DNA of 64,000 nucleotides, taken from Lateolabrax maculatus (taxonomy: Eukaryota; Chordata; Actinopteri; Acropomatiformes; Lateolabracidae). Shown here piece by piece: positions 49,736 through 63,600 of the stretch. The notes beneath the pieces were generated by a model that saw only the letters and a list, made by a program, of their open reading frames with translations, had not been told where the DNA came from and made no database searches. A program made the translations under genes and the position numbers. The stretch lies in contig CM062210.1 of the NCBI GenBank assembly GCA_031216445.1, forward strand, positions 5,328,501 through 5,392,500, written 5' to 3'. Each line of letters opens with the position of its first letter. Position 1 is the stretch's first letter.

Positions 49736-52700
49736 GCACTTGAGTCTGCTCTCCTGGGAATAAACTGTAAATAAGCTTTAAACTTTTCAGCCCAAACACG
49801 TTTCCATGCTATCTGCATTCACTCTCAAAGTCAACTTTCATGCCTATTGCAATCACTTTAACACTAAATATTTAAAACTGAAATTAAGGAATGAGCAATA
49901 CTACAGTTTATTTTTAGTTGAGAAGCTGCAGCCGTGACAACTCCTTAGGGCAGATACAATATTAGCGTCATTGTACTATATCAATAGAGTTAAGATACAC
50001 TCGTTTAGGGCATTTGATACCAGCAGTATCACTATTAGTTATTGAAGGAACTGAAACAATGACTGCAATAACTATACAAATACTACTGTAAAACTAACTC
50101 AAAGACACATTTTTATGCGTTGCATGTTGGCATGACAAAATCACAGTCTCAGACATAATTCAGTGTATTTGGTGATGATTCTCTGTTGGTTCATTACTAT
50201 AGTAGACCTCTTTCACATACAATTAGTCATGTGATCCACTGTTAATATAAAAGTGTTAATTATAGCCTAATAGAATATTGAATGGATTGCAAATACTACA
50301 GATTGCACTAGCTTTCTGTGGACAGAATCCCTGACTGGTTGGGAAAGACAGTATTTCAATTGCACTTTAGAGTTGTCACTCTCTGTGGGCATAATGTGGA
50401 AACACCACACAAGCATTTAATTAAAAGTGAACAGGACAAAACAACTGAGTCATCAGTTATACCCTTTTTACACCAAACTTTGCACTTATATGCAGGTTTT
50501 TCAAACGCCAGTAAACCTGCAAAAAAGAGGCTTGTTTGTTTATGTTGACCATTTGGCACCACGACACCACGGCAAATTCATTATATGTGAAAACCTACTT
50601 GGCAATAAACTGATTCTGATTCTGAAACCTAAGTGTTTAAACATGCTAAAATGTTAGAGATATGCTTTGATTCGGTGGGTCTAACGTATTTGGCCGTTGA
50701 CCGTTCTGCTCTCCTAATTAAATCTGGATGTGCCATCATTAGCGCTCCAAGTTGCAGCTGCAGCTGGGACAAATTTTTAATGGGGGCAAATTAGCATTTG
50801 TTAGCATCTACTCTGCAGGAGAGGTAAAACAAAGCCCCAACTCTTCATTAGGAGCATTCAATTACACTTTAAAAAGTGTACTAAAAACACAAACTGCAGC
50901 CCAGGGGTCTATATCTAAAACAGTTATGTAGCCAAACAGCAGTATGTTTTGTCAGAGTAGGAGACATTTCATTTAATCTTGTTTTCAGCTCCCTACAATT
51001 AACAGTTTGCAGAAGGATATTTCTTATTTATGGGTGCCCCTGTGAGCCGTGCCGTGCTCAATAGCCTGTATTGTGAGAGGATGACAGGCAATTTTTTGGC
51101 TTCAAAGGCTTGGCAACGGCTCAGTGGAATTTAAATGACCTTAAAATTCACACGCTTCGTTTATGGAATTACTATGCAGAAAAGCAGGAATATTATCTTT
51201 ATAATGTCATCAAAATAAGCTAATTTTTCAAATTATATGCACTTTGCTCATACTGTGGGCCATGCATATGAATTTAGTGTGTCCTGTTTTTGAGTCAAAT
51301 TCCACGAGGTTATAGGGAAGATATATTTGGCTTTGCCTCTTCTCTGGTGGCGTTGCTCAGAGGGGCCGGCCGGCCATCTGTAGCTTTGCCATGACCTATG
51401 TCTCAGCAAAGGCCTTGGCCAGCGGAGGCTGCCCTTGCCCATAGCACCCCGCTGAAACTGTTTCATGAGAAGGTGCTGGCCCATCACCCTCCTTGGGTTT
51501 GTGTTGAAATTTCTGCTGGTGGCATTGCACGGCGCGGTGGCTCGGACGCACAGAGAGGCAAAGTCCTGCTCTCCGGCTGCTGTGAAGTGCAGCTGGCCCG
51601 ACCACACGCTCACACCGCAAGCAACACAATCAATCAAGTCACCGGAAATTCATTAATTTCATATGGAGGGAAGCAGCCAGAAACTCAGCCTACACATGCA
51701 GGGTTGGCCAAAAAAATCTGGCAGTGGCTCTCCTTTGTGTGGCCATCAGGCTTCAATGAGCAGGTTTTCTTGCTTTGCTGTTTCCAGTGTCAGATTATTT
51801 TTTATTCATAATCATTTTGTCTGCCAAGTGCAAAATGAATGAGAACTTTATTCTAGTTATTCATCGCTCCACATGATAGAAATAAACATCTCAGAGCCCT
51901 TGGTACTGTATTTACAGTCAAGGGTAAGTCATTTTACACAATTGGAGTTCCTCCCACCACTTGTTGGTCAAACAGAGCAACTTAAAAACTAAGATTTATG
52001 GGAAAGTATCCACATATCCACTTTTCTGTGGACTCCCAGAAAAAGGAGAATCACAGAAAACAGCATTGACAGTTCGGTGTGAAGGGACCTGTACGTTACG
52101 TATGCTGGAGACATCGGTTTGAAATCCCTCTCAGATGGACTTTGATGATACAAATCTCCACCATGTTATGTTTATGCCTGTGACTGCTCCTTCCTCTTAT
52201 TTCCAGTCTAAATGTTCAAAGGTAGTAGAAACTTTGTGTAACGCATTGACAAAAAAAAAAAACTTCAAAGAATCCCCAACACTTCAAAAGATTCTTCATG
52301 GTTCGGTGACTAATCTTCAAAGTCATGCCAAGGATTGAACTGATAGTGCCGGTGTGTATAGCAGGTACAAACATCCTTGTCAGCGCCACTGAGGTGTGAG
52401 GTGTAGAGAAAGGGAGAGGAGATAAAACCGAAAGCTAATTGAGACAAAGGCTGTCCCCTGCCTGTGTGAAATACAAAGCCCTTGGCTGAAGACATTTGGT
52501 AATTACAATTGCCACCAGTCAAATGAATACATCATTAGAGGTTGAAGCCAGACATTAAGGTAAAGTGGAGAATTATTGGTGATCCTGGAGGTTTATTCCA
52601 GTCATTGCGGATTGTACAGTACATCAATCTTACCTCTTTGCTGCCTTGGCCATCACAGTAATCTCAAGAAATTATCTGGAGAAAAAAGGCCTTCGATGTA

Positions 52701-55700
52701 ACGCCTTCAGAGAAATACTTATTATGGACTTTCTACAGTGTCTCTTTCTGCTCCTGTTCAATCACTGTTCCCCTACTTATCGACATTGGCTGTATCCTTT
52801 GACCAAAAGAGCCTGAAATAACTCAGCACCAAATTACTTTAGTTGCTATTAGGACATTTAATGGTTGTGTGTTTCATCCCTGCAGTAGTAGAGTGGTAGA
52901 GCCGAAACAATCTTCTCTGTGGCCATCTTTGTTAATGGTGAGTGGTAACTAGGTGCTGAGTTACTGGTTAATGCAAATGCTATACACATATATTCTTTAA
53001 GATTTCAGTCATGGTCAATTTGGTGACACACAGAATATTAGTTCTACTTTACATATGATTTTATATTTCCATTTTTTAATATATAATTATTTGAGTTGAT
53101 GACGGCATTACATTTTTTAATTCAAACAAGTGTTTCTCTGCTGTGGAGAAAGGCAGACTATCCGTTCATGACTTGTACAAAGACCTAGACAACTTTTGTT
53201 TATACCTAAGAGAAAATTCTAAAATAAAAGAAAAAAATGGCAAACGTGAGAAATTCTCTTTAAATCAATGAATCACAAATCTGTTAGTATGAGTGGTTCT
53301 TGCATTAGTTGAACTGTTGATGATGCATCTTTTTTCTTCTGCATCATGTACTGTACCTGCGTGAACAGTTTATTGTGAATCCCCTGAAATGGCCACTAGT
53401 CACAATGAAAATGGAGAGGAAAATACTGAATGCAAATACACTGAATGGCTATTGCTGAAAAATACTGGTCATGAATAGTATCTAAAATGGGTATTATATA
53501 AGGGACATCTTAGGGGTTATATATTGAATGCAATTTGCAGCTCACTGTGAAGTAGGCTCTGGCAAAATGGCTCTACATCAGAGCAATATGCACTCAGAAA
53601 CTGGGGCATTAATGTTGTTTTCCTCTGACCTTAGGTTCATGCACTTTGATTACAGTTATCATATTCCCCTCCATTCATCCCTATCAAACACAAGCAGACA
53701 GAGAAAATAAATACGAGCCACTTTGCAGAAACATACAGACTACATGTTCCGCAGGTCAAATCGAGTACATTGTGTACATGTTTGTATATTTATTTATTCC
53801 ATCACTCAATAATAATTAGTGCCCTTTATAGATCTGAGAAATATACAGTACAAGTATGTATAAAATCAAACACTCGCTTGCAAGCGAGAATGAAGTCAAG
53901 ACAAAAGCAGAGCTCGCTAGGTGTTCATTCAATTGATTTCTCTCAATTTAAAATGTGCATATCAAAGTAGCCTCTTGTAGTGAAGGGCATAGTTCCCAAA
54001 AATCAAAGACGACTTAGCAGGCCCTGCGTTTAAGTGCTGAATCTCAATAACCCACAAGTCCCAGAAGAACCACAACACGGCTGCTACTGAGAATATGACA
54101 CAACTCATATTCTCACCAATGCATGTTACAAATTTAAATCCAAAGCAAGTATTGGTAGTGTCATGCAGAAGGATATAGACAGAAAAAAATCATCTTTAAG
54201 AAGGAAATTGAATGTTCAACAGCTTTATTTAATTGGCTGGCTGCATGTGGTGTCTCCATTAAAACCTCCCACCCTGTCTGTAAATAGACATTTCATCACG
54301 CCCCCTCATTTCCTTTCCCTTTAATTGCACAGCATTTGTAGTATAACAGTAAAGTACAATTAAAACAATCTCAATATTTGCTGATAGCCATAGTCTTTAA
54401 AGAGTTCACTTGATGTCTAAATAATTCAGAATGAAGAAGAACTGCATACAGTAGACAATAAGAACAGCTTGATGAAGCGGCTTATCCCTCACTTACTCTT
54501 TGTTTTTGTGTCTCTTATAATGTGCAATACAAACACATTTGCAGCAGGTAGTAATTGCTGCTAATTCTACCTATTCCTAACTAGACAAGCCACAGCTCAC
54601 TTACTCCAACCGGTAATTGCAGGCCACAGTTGCAGATTTTAAAATCGTTTGCTAGTTGGAGCCCAAGGGAACCCTCAAGGGGCTCCCTGGGCAATGAAGC
54701 CGTCATTTTGCTTCATGAAGTGGGGTTTTTTTCATCTTGCCCTGGCATATTTCCATTTATCAGGTCTACTGATGTGCAGCATAAGAGCTGCAGACTTAAG
54801 TAAAAATGGTTTGTCAGAAAGAAGCAGACATGTTGTATATATACGCACACAAACGTGCATACTCAAATGCGGATGCACTCGTGAAATACACAAACACAAG
54901 GATGTGTGCATACACAGGTGTCAAAACATGCACATAAGCTCATGCACAGTCACTCATCCAGAACACACGCTTGTACACAAACACCGCAGACATAAAAGCG
55001 AGGGAGAACCTCATACAGAGGACCGATCACAATCCTTGAAGTAAGTTTTTGACAGTTTGACAGCACATGCTGTCTTTTTTGTATCATGAGAGGCTTATGG
55101 AGTCTGTCTGCTGTCCTCAACACTTCTTCTCCTCTTAGAGTAATAAAATGCATGCACCATATGGCTTTATGCTGAACGCTACACAAGCTTGAGAAACATC
55201 ACTTGCATGAGACAAAACAAACAATATAAAAATAGACATTAAGAAATACCAGCTCAGTAGCGGCGTTCAGAAAGCTGCATCATCAAATGCATTTGAACGG
55301 GTTTCTTTTTAAAATATGCATCGACCATTTGGAAAAAAATGACACCTACTCTCTCTGAAGTTACAAAAATAAAGATTTTAAACATCATATGTGCAAATCT
55401 GAGCAAAGAATAATATCTGGTAAAATAAAATAATTAAAAAAAGGGTTTCAAGCCCTCGAAATGACTGAAATCCTTCACTTCCTTTTAGCACCATACTGAA
55501 TGACACGCAAGCCTTAAAGCACTGTGCAAAAGCTGAACCACATAATGACATACTAGCTCTGGATGAACACTCACATCGTCTTAAGAGCAATGCATGAACT
55601 GAAACACTCAAATGGCATACGTTCATATGAGGGGAATGTTGCTTTGAGGGTGATGGGCCATCTTTAAGTGGGAAAAACAGTCTGGGCTGTTTTTCAGCTG

Positions 55701-57205
55701 TGCTGAGTCAACTGTCATCTGTCGGTGTGACAACTATTTCTCACTCCCAAAATGAAATCCATCTCCATGTCCCATATTCGAAATAAAGATTACTTAAAAT
55801 GACTCTCCTCCCAAAAATATCTGTAAATAAAAAAATAAAATAAGAAAATCGGTTTGCTCAGTGGTGAAAAATGGTGACACATGCAATCTTATCCACTAGG
55901 ATTAGGGGCTCTATATCTGTCAAATACTAAAATAACTTAAGGTGAAGTGAACTGCTAAACCTTTGATCCTCTTCTCTCTGTCTCTGTCTCCCTCTCAAGC
56001 CTTATCACATCATCCATTTCCTCACTTGTTTGTTGCTGTGAGTGACACCTCATACTCAGCCTTATACAATATCTGTCAGACTGCATTATTATTGCTGATA
56101 GAGTGCCGGATGAATCGTCATGTGAATAAACTGCCGCGGCGGAGGAGGGCAGAGGAGGGGTGCAGAGAGGTCACAAAATGATCAAGGAATCGTGAGGAAA
56201 TAGATGACAGGCGGGGTGTTGTTGCCTCGCCACACCAGCCCCGGGGAGTTTAAAACACATAGATAAACAGCTTTTTCATGGAAGAGTGAATCCTGTTAGT
56301 TTGCCGTGCTGGTGAAGTAATAACAAGTGTTTCACAATAATAAGCTTCCCTTGTGGATTCTCTTTTTACAGTGTTTTACAATCCTGTAATCACCGCAAAA
56401 TGAATCACCTAAAAATCAAATTCTTGCTTATCACACGCTGCTATTTGCCTGGTTTCAAGGTTATGGGTTTACTTTAATAAAACTATTAACACTGTCATGT
56501 GATAATCACTGCACGCTGATTCCCTGCTTTGCCTTGCAGAGTTGAAGAGGATTAAGCCTGGGTTCACTTCATAGCTAACCCAGTAATATGTATGACAGAG
56601 CTGCAGGCGGCTTAGTGTTTTTCCGGCCTCACATCTCTCTGAGGAGGTCGGACACACTGCATAGACAGGCCTGATGTTTTTTCTCTCCATCACCTCTGCT
56701 CCTTCTCAGGCTAAATCACTACTGATACCTACTGCACTGCACCCCTCCTCCAGCCTCTACCCTGTAGCTATAACATCAGCTTCATCTGACTGCAGATATT
56801 ATGATTTGTCTCATACAGTGTGTAATCAACATACAGCGCAGTGCCTCAGCTAACACACACACACACACACACACACAATTTAGTCTCCAGAGAAAAGTGC
56901 TGTTATCGAAAGTGTTTACTGGCAAGAATGTTGCTTTAAAAGCTTATTGTTGCTGCCCTGTGAAAACCATGTGTCTCCAAAACGTCAACTTTTCATGAGC
57001 AGAGAAAAACAGCATCTTTTCAGCTGTGTGATAATGAATTGTTAAAATAATCCCACAGGTTTTCACATGGTTTATTTATCTTAAATTGTAATTGTATTTT
57101 CTCAACCCATAAGGAAGCACATATGAAATACATGGTTTTCTCTTGACAGCAACTATTTATATATATTTTATAACACTATTTATTTTATAACTTTTTGACC
57201 ATGTA
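49736..57205. other. Non-coding, no gene recognised
   Basis: Mostly AT-rich. A GC-richer island at 51340-51620 is open on both strands (plus 51398-51811, minus 51637-51248) but neither translation shows a known motif. An exact 16-bp palindrome CTCGCTTGCAAGCGAG lies at 53873-53888. Confidence 0.5.
56853..56877. repeat. (AC)12 microsatellite
   Basis: 25 bp of uninterrupted AC. Confidence 0.95.
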
Positions 57206-57662
57206 AGCCTAACTTAGCCTGGGAACCAGACAAATCTATGAGCTCATGTTTTATTTGCTCTGGTAGATACGTCTGGCCCCTCTCCCATTTAGACTGATTT
57301 CCCAGAACTGGTTTCTGGCGAACCAATCACAACCGTTTATCTAATATAAGGCGGGTTTAATAAAATGACTAACAGAGAGGAACGCCGTTGAGGCATCTTA
57401 GTAAATAACCAAGATGGCTGCCACCGATGTGGAACATTTCACGGCCGGCTACAGTGGCAGTATTAAACGGACTATATGGTACTTTTTCTCTAAAAGAAGA
57501 ACAAACAACTGCACTTAAATTTCATGTTGATAAAAAATACGTTTGCCATACTTCTGACAGGACGTACCGTACGACAGGATGGCATTTCGTTGCTCTGATT
57601 GGTTGTCTGCACAGTTGATAAATCCTTAACCCTAACGTTCCTGGAAACCTGGGCCCAACAAC
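57205..57662 (+). mobile_element. Internally deleted repeat with RecQ-helicase-like N-terminal fragment
   Basis: After 'tagcctgggaaccagac', a plus-strand open frame at 57427-57618 reads ..VAVLNGLYGTFSLKEEQTTALK then FHVDKKYV. This resembles the SF2 RecQ motif 0 region (F..LKxxQ..AL......KDV), which should run into the Walker A motif (PTGxGKS). Here the frame passes instead into unrelated CHTSDRTYRT and the 3' segment 'gttgctctgattggttgtct'. Multi-copy helicase-like elements of this kind occur in fish genomes (from memory). The ends, 'cctgggaaccag' and 'cctggaaacctggg', are only weakly inverted. No ATPase core is present. Confidence 0.45.
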
Positions 57663-60600
57663 CCAATAAACACACTTAACATTAATTAACAGCTTAATAC
57701 TTCATAACTTTCTTTATTTTATTGTAGAGCTGCTTATAAACATGATTTATAAGAACTCTGCGACCCAAAATAAGCTTTACTCTGAGGTCTCAGAGACCCA
57801 GTAGTGAGACATGGTTATATACAGTGTGTTTTCATATGTTCTATATTTGTACAGTAATTTAAGTTGGCAGTGGTTTTTATGCAGCAATGTTGGGGCCCTT
57901 TTGTTTATATATGGATCAAAAATTGGTCATTTAACAACACAGATGAAATACTCAGACCTAAAGAATTACATTTATCTGTTTATAAGTAATATCTTAATTT
58001 TGTCTGCAAAAAAGCATATAAAAAGTTGGCTAAAAGTCCATGGACACAGTATTATACACATACCCAATGTCAATGTCCTCCTTATCAAACCCACATCCCC
58101 ACCCAGACAAAGAAAAATGGAATAAGAACTGCAGCAAATTTTCCATTGCTCACTGTCTTGGGAGATGTTTTGGTTGTTGTCTGTCTTCCAAGTTAGTCAT
58201 CTGAAGTCCTTGGCTACATGACACACATTTTCAAGTCTATCACTCATGACAACAGCGCGGTGGTTATTTCAAAAGACAGTGACAGCACACACAAACTGAA
58301 GCTGAGAGATTGTTCCTCTCCTGTGACAAAAATGTGATGCTTTCTAATGAGTGTTGAGAAAAAAAAAGTGTGGACTCCACTTTGTCAAAACATCTTTTTG
58401 CCACATGCATACACGGTACAACAAATCTGACTTTGTCAACACTGACTATAAGGGAATCTCACTCCCCTCTTACCTGAGACAGTGGCATCTTTTTTTGTCA
58501 GGACAACAACAGAAATAGAAAGAACATGATTGGTTCTTGGGGAAATGCTGTAGTTCAGTTAAAACTTGAAGGCATTTACTAAGATTGTCGGAAACAAGTG
58601 AAAGTGGTTCCAAGAACAAGTGTATATTGTTGTTACTGTGTCTTTTTGACACCGCTGACACTTCAGATATTCATTACAGCCCAGAAAATATGAACAAGCA
58701 TCCAAAAAAAATCAGATCTGAGCAGAAATTTGCAATTTTGGCAAGAAAGTCTACAAACATCACTGCTAATACAATCATTTTAATCAATTTAAATGTCTCC
58801 ATTTTGGTTATGAAACAACTGAATTTCACTCGGCAGTGAGTGAAGTGTTTTCACTGAGAATCTGGAGTATCTTGCTGAACCCACTTGGTAATGGTGCATC
58901 TCGGTTATGGACATTTTAATGACAAAGACGACTAGCACCCGCTCCATTATTCAGTATGCAGAAGACATGTAATGACTTTCTCCTTCTACTAATGACTCAC
59001 CCGGGAGCTTATTGATGAAAGTGTATTTGGGTGTAATAGACGGCAGATGAAAGAGAATATGATGAAAAATAATTTGACTGAAATTGAATGTCACTTTCAG
59101 AACAACGTGAATAACATGACAAGAAAAAAAAAATGTTTTTCTTTTCCCATTAATAGTTTAGTTTGCCCACTTTGGTTTTGACAGGTAAAAATGTCTGTGT
59201 AATTTTTCTCACACTTAAGAAAACCTGAAATGGTGCCTAATTAGTCATCCTCATATCAAAACGTCTCCCAAAACAACATATATGGCCGTATATGAGACCG
59301 TTTTGCTGTCCCATGTTGCAATGCCAAAACATAATTTACCAGTGATTACCTTGAGGCCATAGCTTTCCATTGGCCTAATAAAGTCACAATTAATAGCTTG
59401 ATGATGTAGCCAATCATTCTGTACTCAAATCGTGCCATTGTGAGACTGATGAAGTGTTTTAATGTCCATAAAATTGTTTCTCCTTAGGCAACTTAAAGGT
59501 TTATAAATTAACATTTTCCACACCGTCTGACAGTATCGTATATATTCTTTATCTGCTTGTTCCAGCTCTGCATTTGAGCTATATGATGTTTACACTGAGT
59601 GAAATATTTAAACCCAATACCCAGTGTTTTTCATGGCTGCACCATTTCATCAAATCGTAATGTTGTAGATTTTGTACACACTTTATACACAATACTCAAT
59701 TACATACTTAAACATTTTCTTTAGCGCCGTCTCTCCAATGCTGTACCATAACCTTCTGAAAATGTTTCAGCTTTATACAAAGAGAGCTTCCTGTTCATGC
59801 AAACTAAAGAAGTGCTGTTGAAGGACATGTGATGTGTTGACGTGTTTACTGTTAACCCTCAAACAAGCAACATTCTTCACACAAACATCTTCAAGGCTCA
59901 CACATGTATGGGTGAGTCTAAATTTTCATTTGGAAAAACTAGTCAGTCAAACAGCCTGTCATTCGTCACTGCAGGACAGGCTTATAGTCCTTTAAGCTTG
60001 CGTAGAGTCATCTCACTCATCTAGGTAGTAACATATCAAAACAATCAAAGCAATTAAATGCATTTGTGGAGCGGAAAACATTTTGCCGTTCATCTAAATG
60101 GCTTCATCTGACGTCAGGTGGGAAATCCTCCGTATTCATGACCCGTGACTGCTGCTGGGTGAGGTCGTGGTGGAGGACACCTGCTCACATTCGTCACCTT
60201 CTACATGTGATGTCACGTTTTCCAGGTCATGTCCTGGTTCCTCGGACTAGGCCAGTAGGCGAGTTGGAAAAAGGCCAAGGTATTGATTTTATGGCAGTTG
60301 TTGGGGTTGTAACAGAGTTGCAAGTAGCAGACTTTTGTTGCAGCACCCATTCAGCCACCGGCCTGACGTACAGTACAGTACAGTATGTGGCCTCTTTAGC
60401 ACTTTGTCTTCTTTTTTCTAAAATGTTTTCATTGTAATCCTTGAAAGTGTTTTTCTTGAACTCATAGATTGTACTCCCCTCTGCAGTGAAATGTTTGTAC
60501 AAATATTCACGGCATAGACACCGTTGCTTTGCTGGTGTTAAGTTATGCACCCTTTATTGTCTTTGTTTGTTGCCAGTTTTGAAAACCAACTCAATCCCTT

Positions 60601-63600
60601 TACTTACCTTAAACTTTTTAAAAAAAGTCCAGCCAATTAGGGATAGGAATCAGGGAAGTGTGATTTTGCTTTTGTGTGATATTCAGATATATTTCGGGTC
60701 TGTGTTTTTTTATTTCAACCTTGTTTGTGGCCCTGGCAGTTAACTGTATGCTTTCAACTCCTATTGTATGTGCTTCTGTTCTTGGTTTTAGCTTTTAGGT
60801 TTGCTGTTAATGGTGTCTCGTAATGGAAGGTTTGGATGACATCCAGTTTGTGATCAAACAGGATTGTGAGAGTCTCTGAGGTACTGGTCTATGTGTGTGG
60901 GTTTTTTAAACACTTCAGTGCCAAGGTTCCCTGCTTCTCTCAAGCAGATCCAAACCAAAATGTGTTCATCTTCAAATGCTGCAAAAACTCATTCTGTGTA
61001 GATATGATAAACATGTCTGACAATATGATAATCAATACAGGCAGATAAAGAGCCATGTTGCTCTATTTTCCATGTATACATCATGTCCTGTGTATGTTTA
61101 AAAATGGGATGACTAATAACTGGGATGCTCATTGGGTTCTTAGTTTGGGAGGTATACAGTTTCTCATTCCCAAAAGTATAAGAATAATGACAAATAATCT
61201 ATTTTTTGTCAGTTGGTGCAAATTAAACTATTTTACTATCCTTACATGGACATGATAAAGATCAGAAAAACAACTGTCTAGGTCACTGTGCACATTCAAG
61301 CAAATAGTTGTGATTATTCATTAAGCCTGTGGTACACTGTGCCCCAAAGAGTCGTCACCCCCTCTGTGTTAAATTGGCACTAGCCCAGGTTTTCTTCAGT
61401 GTGAAACAATGTACCAAGTACCATGTTGGCAAAGTTGACCATTTGGGCTGTTATATCAGTGTGGTTCTAATTCAAAATGGATGACAATTTAATAAGCTCT
61501 CCCTAAAGATGTTTTGAAAGATGCCACTATTATATTGTGCAGTGCATCAGAAAAGGAGTGAATCTTTATGTTCAGCTGAATTAACCAGTCGGTGTCCGAA
61601 GGGGTTACGTTCATCGAAACCCAACTGTGTCTCCAGATGTTACATTCTTTATCCCTCTGTCAGTAATCAATATGAGTGCTGAAGTATGCTGGTTTGTGCC
61701 GCTGGGTCATGTTTACTATGCAGTGTATATAGTAGACACAAATCTCTAGTTGCTGGCGTAAAGAATTCTCTTTGAACAATACAGAGCAGGCAGAAACTGA
61801 TGCTGCTGCAGCCACTCTGCAGTTCAGTGTTTCAGTAAGTGCTGCAATTGTCCTGTGTTCACATATACGACACGGTAATGTTACAGGAACACAGACCACT
61901 TTTTGGGAACACATGATAATGTTATGGAAGCAGAGGTACAGATAATGTGGGCACTTAATGAAGCATGATGTTTAGAAAGTCAAATGACACTGCAGTCATT
62001 TTCCACGGTTTTCAGAGGTTGCTACATGGATTTTAGTGCAGTTTTGATTGATCACAACTTGACTTTCCAATTCAACTGGTAGATTTCCTTCAAGGGATTG
62101 GTATTAAAAGGCTGATTTACCTGCAAGAAAGTAACCTAAGACTTTGGAGTTTCCTTGTTTAACAAATACAAACAAAAATGTTTTCACTTAAATTTAACCA
62201 ATTGTTTGGTTTTAAAGGAATACTGTGACATTTTAGAAAATATGCTCATTCACTTTCTTGGTGAGTTTCATTAAAGACTCGACAGCTCTCTCGTGTCTTT
62301 GCATTACCTATGGAGCTAAAGCCAGGAGTTGAGAAGCGTAGAAGAATAGAATATAGTCACAACACACATTTTAAAAAGCAGTGGTGTACATTGTTCTCTG
62401 TAATGTTATGTTGTGACGTTTCAGAATGTTTGATTCTCATTAGTAATAATTTGTTCTTATAAAATTTTACTTTTAACAGGCTCCATGTGCAACAATAAAC
62501 ATGCAGCAACAGTTACAGAGGTCTCGAAAATGGGCGAGTGGCGCGACAGAAATCCACAAATATCGGCACCAGAAGAAGTCATTATGTATAACAATCATAG
62601 CAATAACAAGTCAATATATTATAGTAATTTTCTGCTATAGGACAGTAAAAATCTTCTAGTCTCTCAAATCTATGTTAGGAACTCATGAAATATTTATGTA
62701 GCCGGGCAAACAGGAGAATGTGTAATTATCATCAAACACAAGAGTACACAATGGCTGCAATCAAGCCACTTCTGTCTTTCTGTCAGTCAACCCAGGGAAA
62801 GGTTAAGTTTTCCTCCTACTCCACTAATTTCTGCTGACCTTTCCGGGGTGATGTCTCCAACTCGCCAAAGTTTCTCCACATTTCTCTACAGTTATTAAAT
62901 CACTCAAAATACAATCAGCGTTGGCCTGTCTAAAAATAAGTATTCTCCTGATGGTGTGTGTGCAGCACTTCACCAATCCTGCACAAACAGGGAGCCCTTA
63001 ACAGATTCCTCTGAAAAGTGTTGCCTGGATAAGACGATGACACATTCTGACACATCACTATGACACTGGCAGAGATCCAAAGCAGGAGAAGAGACTTGAA
63101 AGCACAACAAGGCCATGAAAAACCATCTTGAGAGTTTACATGGTGTATTTCTGTTGCTTTTAATGTGTTGATTTCCCATATGAGACAGCGTGATTCAGCA
63201 CTGCTGGAAAATGTTTTGCATTTTCACCTCGCTTCGGAGACAGTTTGTTGGGGAAATGAGGGTTTTGCTTTAGTTACAAATGCGGGCTGCAGAATTGCCA
63301 TGTCTGATCAGAACTGTAAAATATGCATGACTGCATGTACAATGAATGCTTGTTCTGTCTGTTTGTGACATCTACAGTAAGTGGAGGTCAAAAATGGAAA
63401 GTTATATAACAGAGTTAAGCTTTTTGTATAGAGCACAAACATGGTTTGGAGGCCTGGTTATAGACTGACAAAGTGATGCACTCACAGATGTTGAGTGGGT
63501 CATTTTTATATTTATTTTTTCCCACCACAGGTCAGTGCAAGATATGGAAGAAATAACTCCTAATTACTTTCTATTTTGTAACTGGAACCTATATTGAGCT

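Noticed and set aside
54649..55044. 131-codon plus-strand open frame
   Set aside because: No recognised domain, and the second half is His/Cys-rich translation of CA-type sequence; not supported as a gene.
60066..60550. Overlapping open frames of 123 (plus) and 107 (minus) codons
   Set aside because: Neither shows a known motif, conserved splice context or unusual codon pattern.
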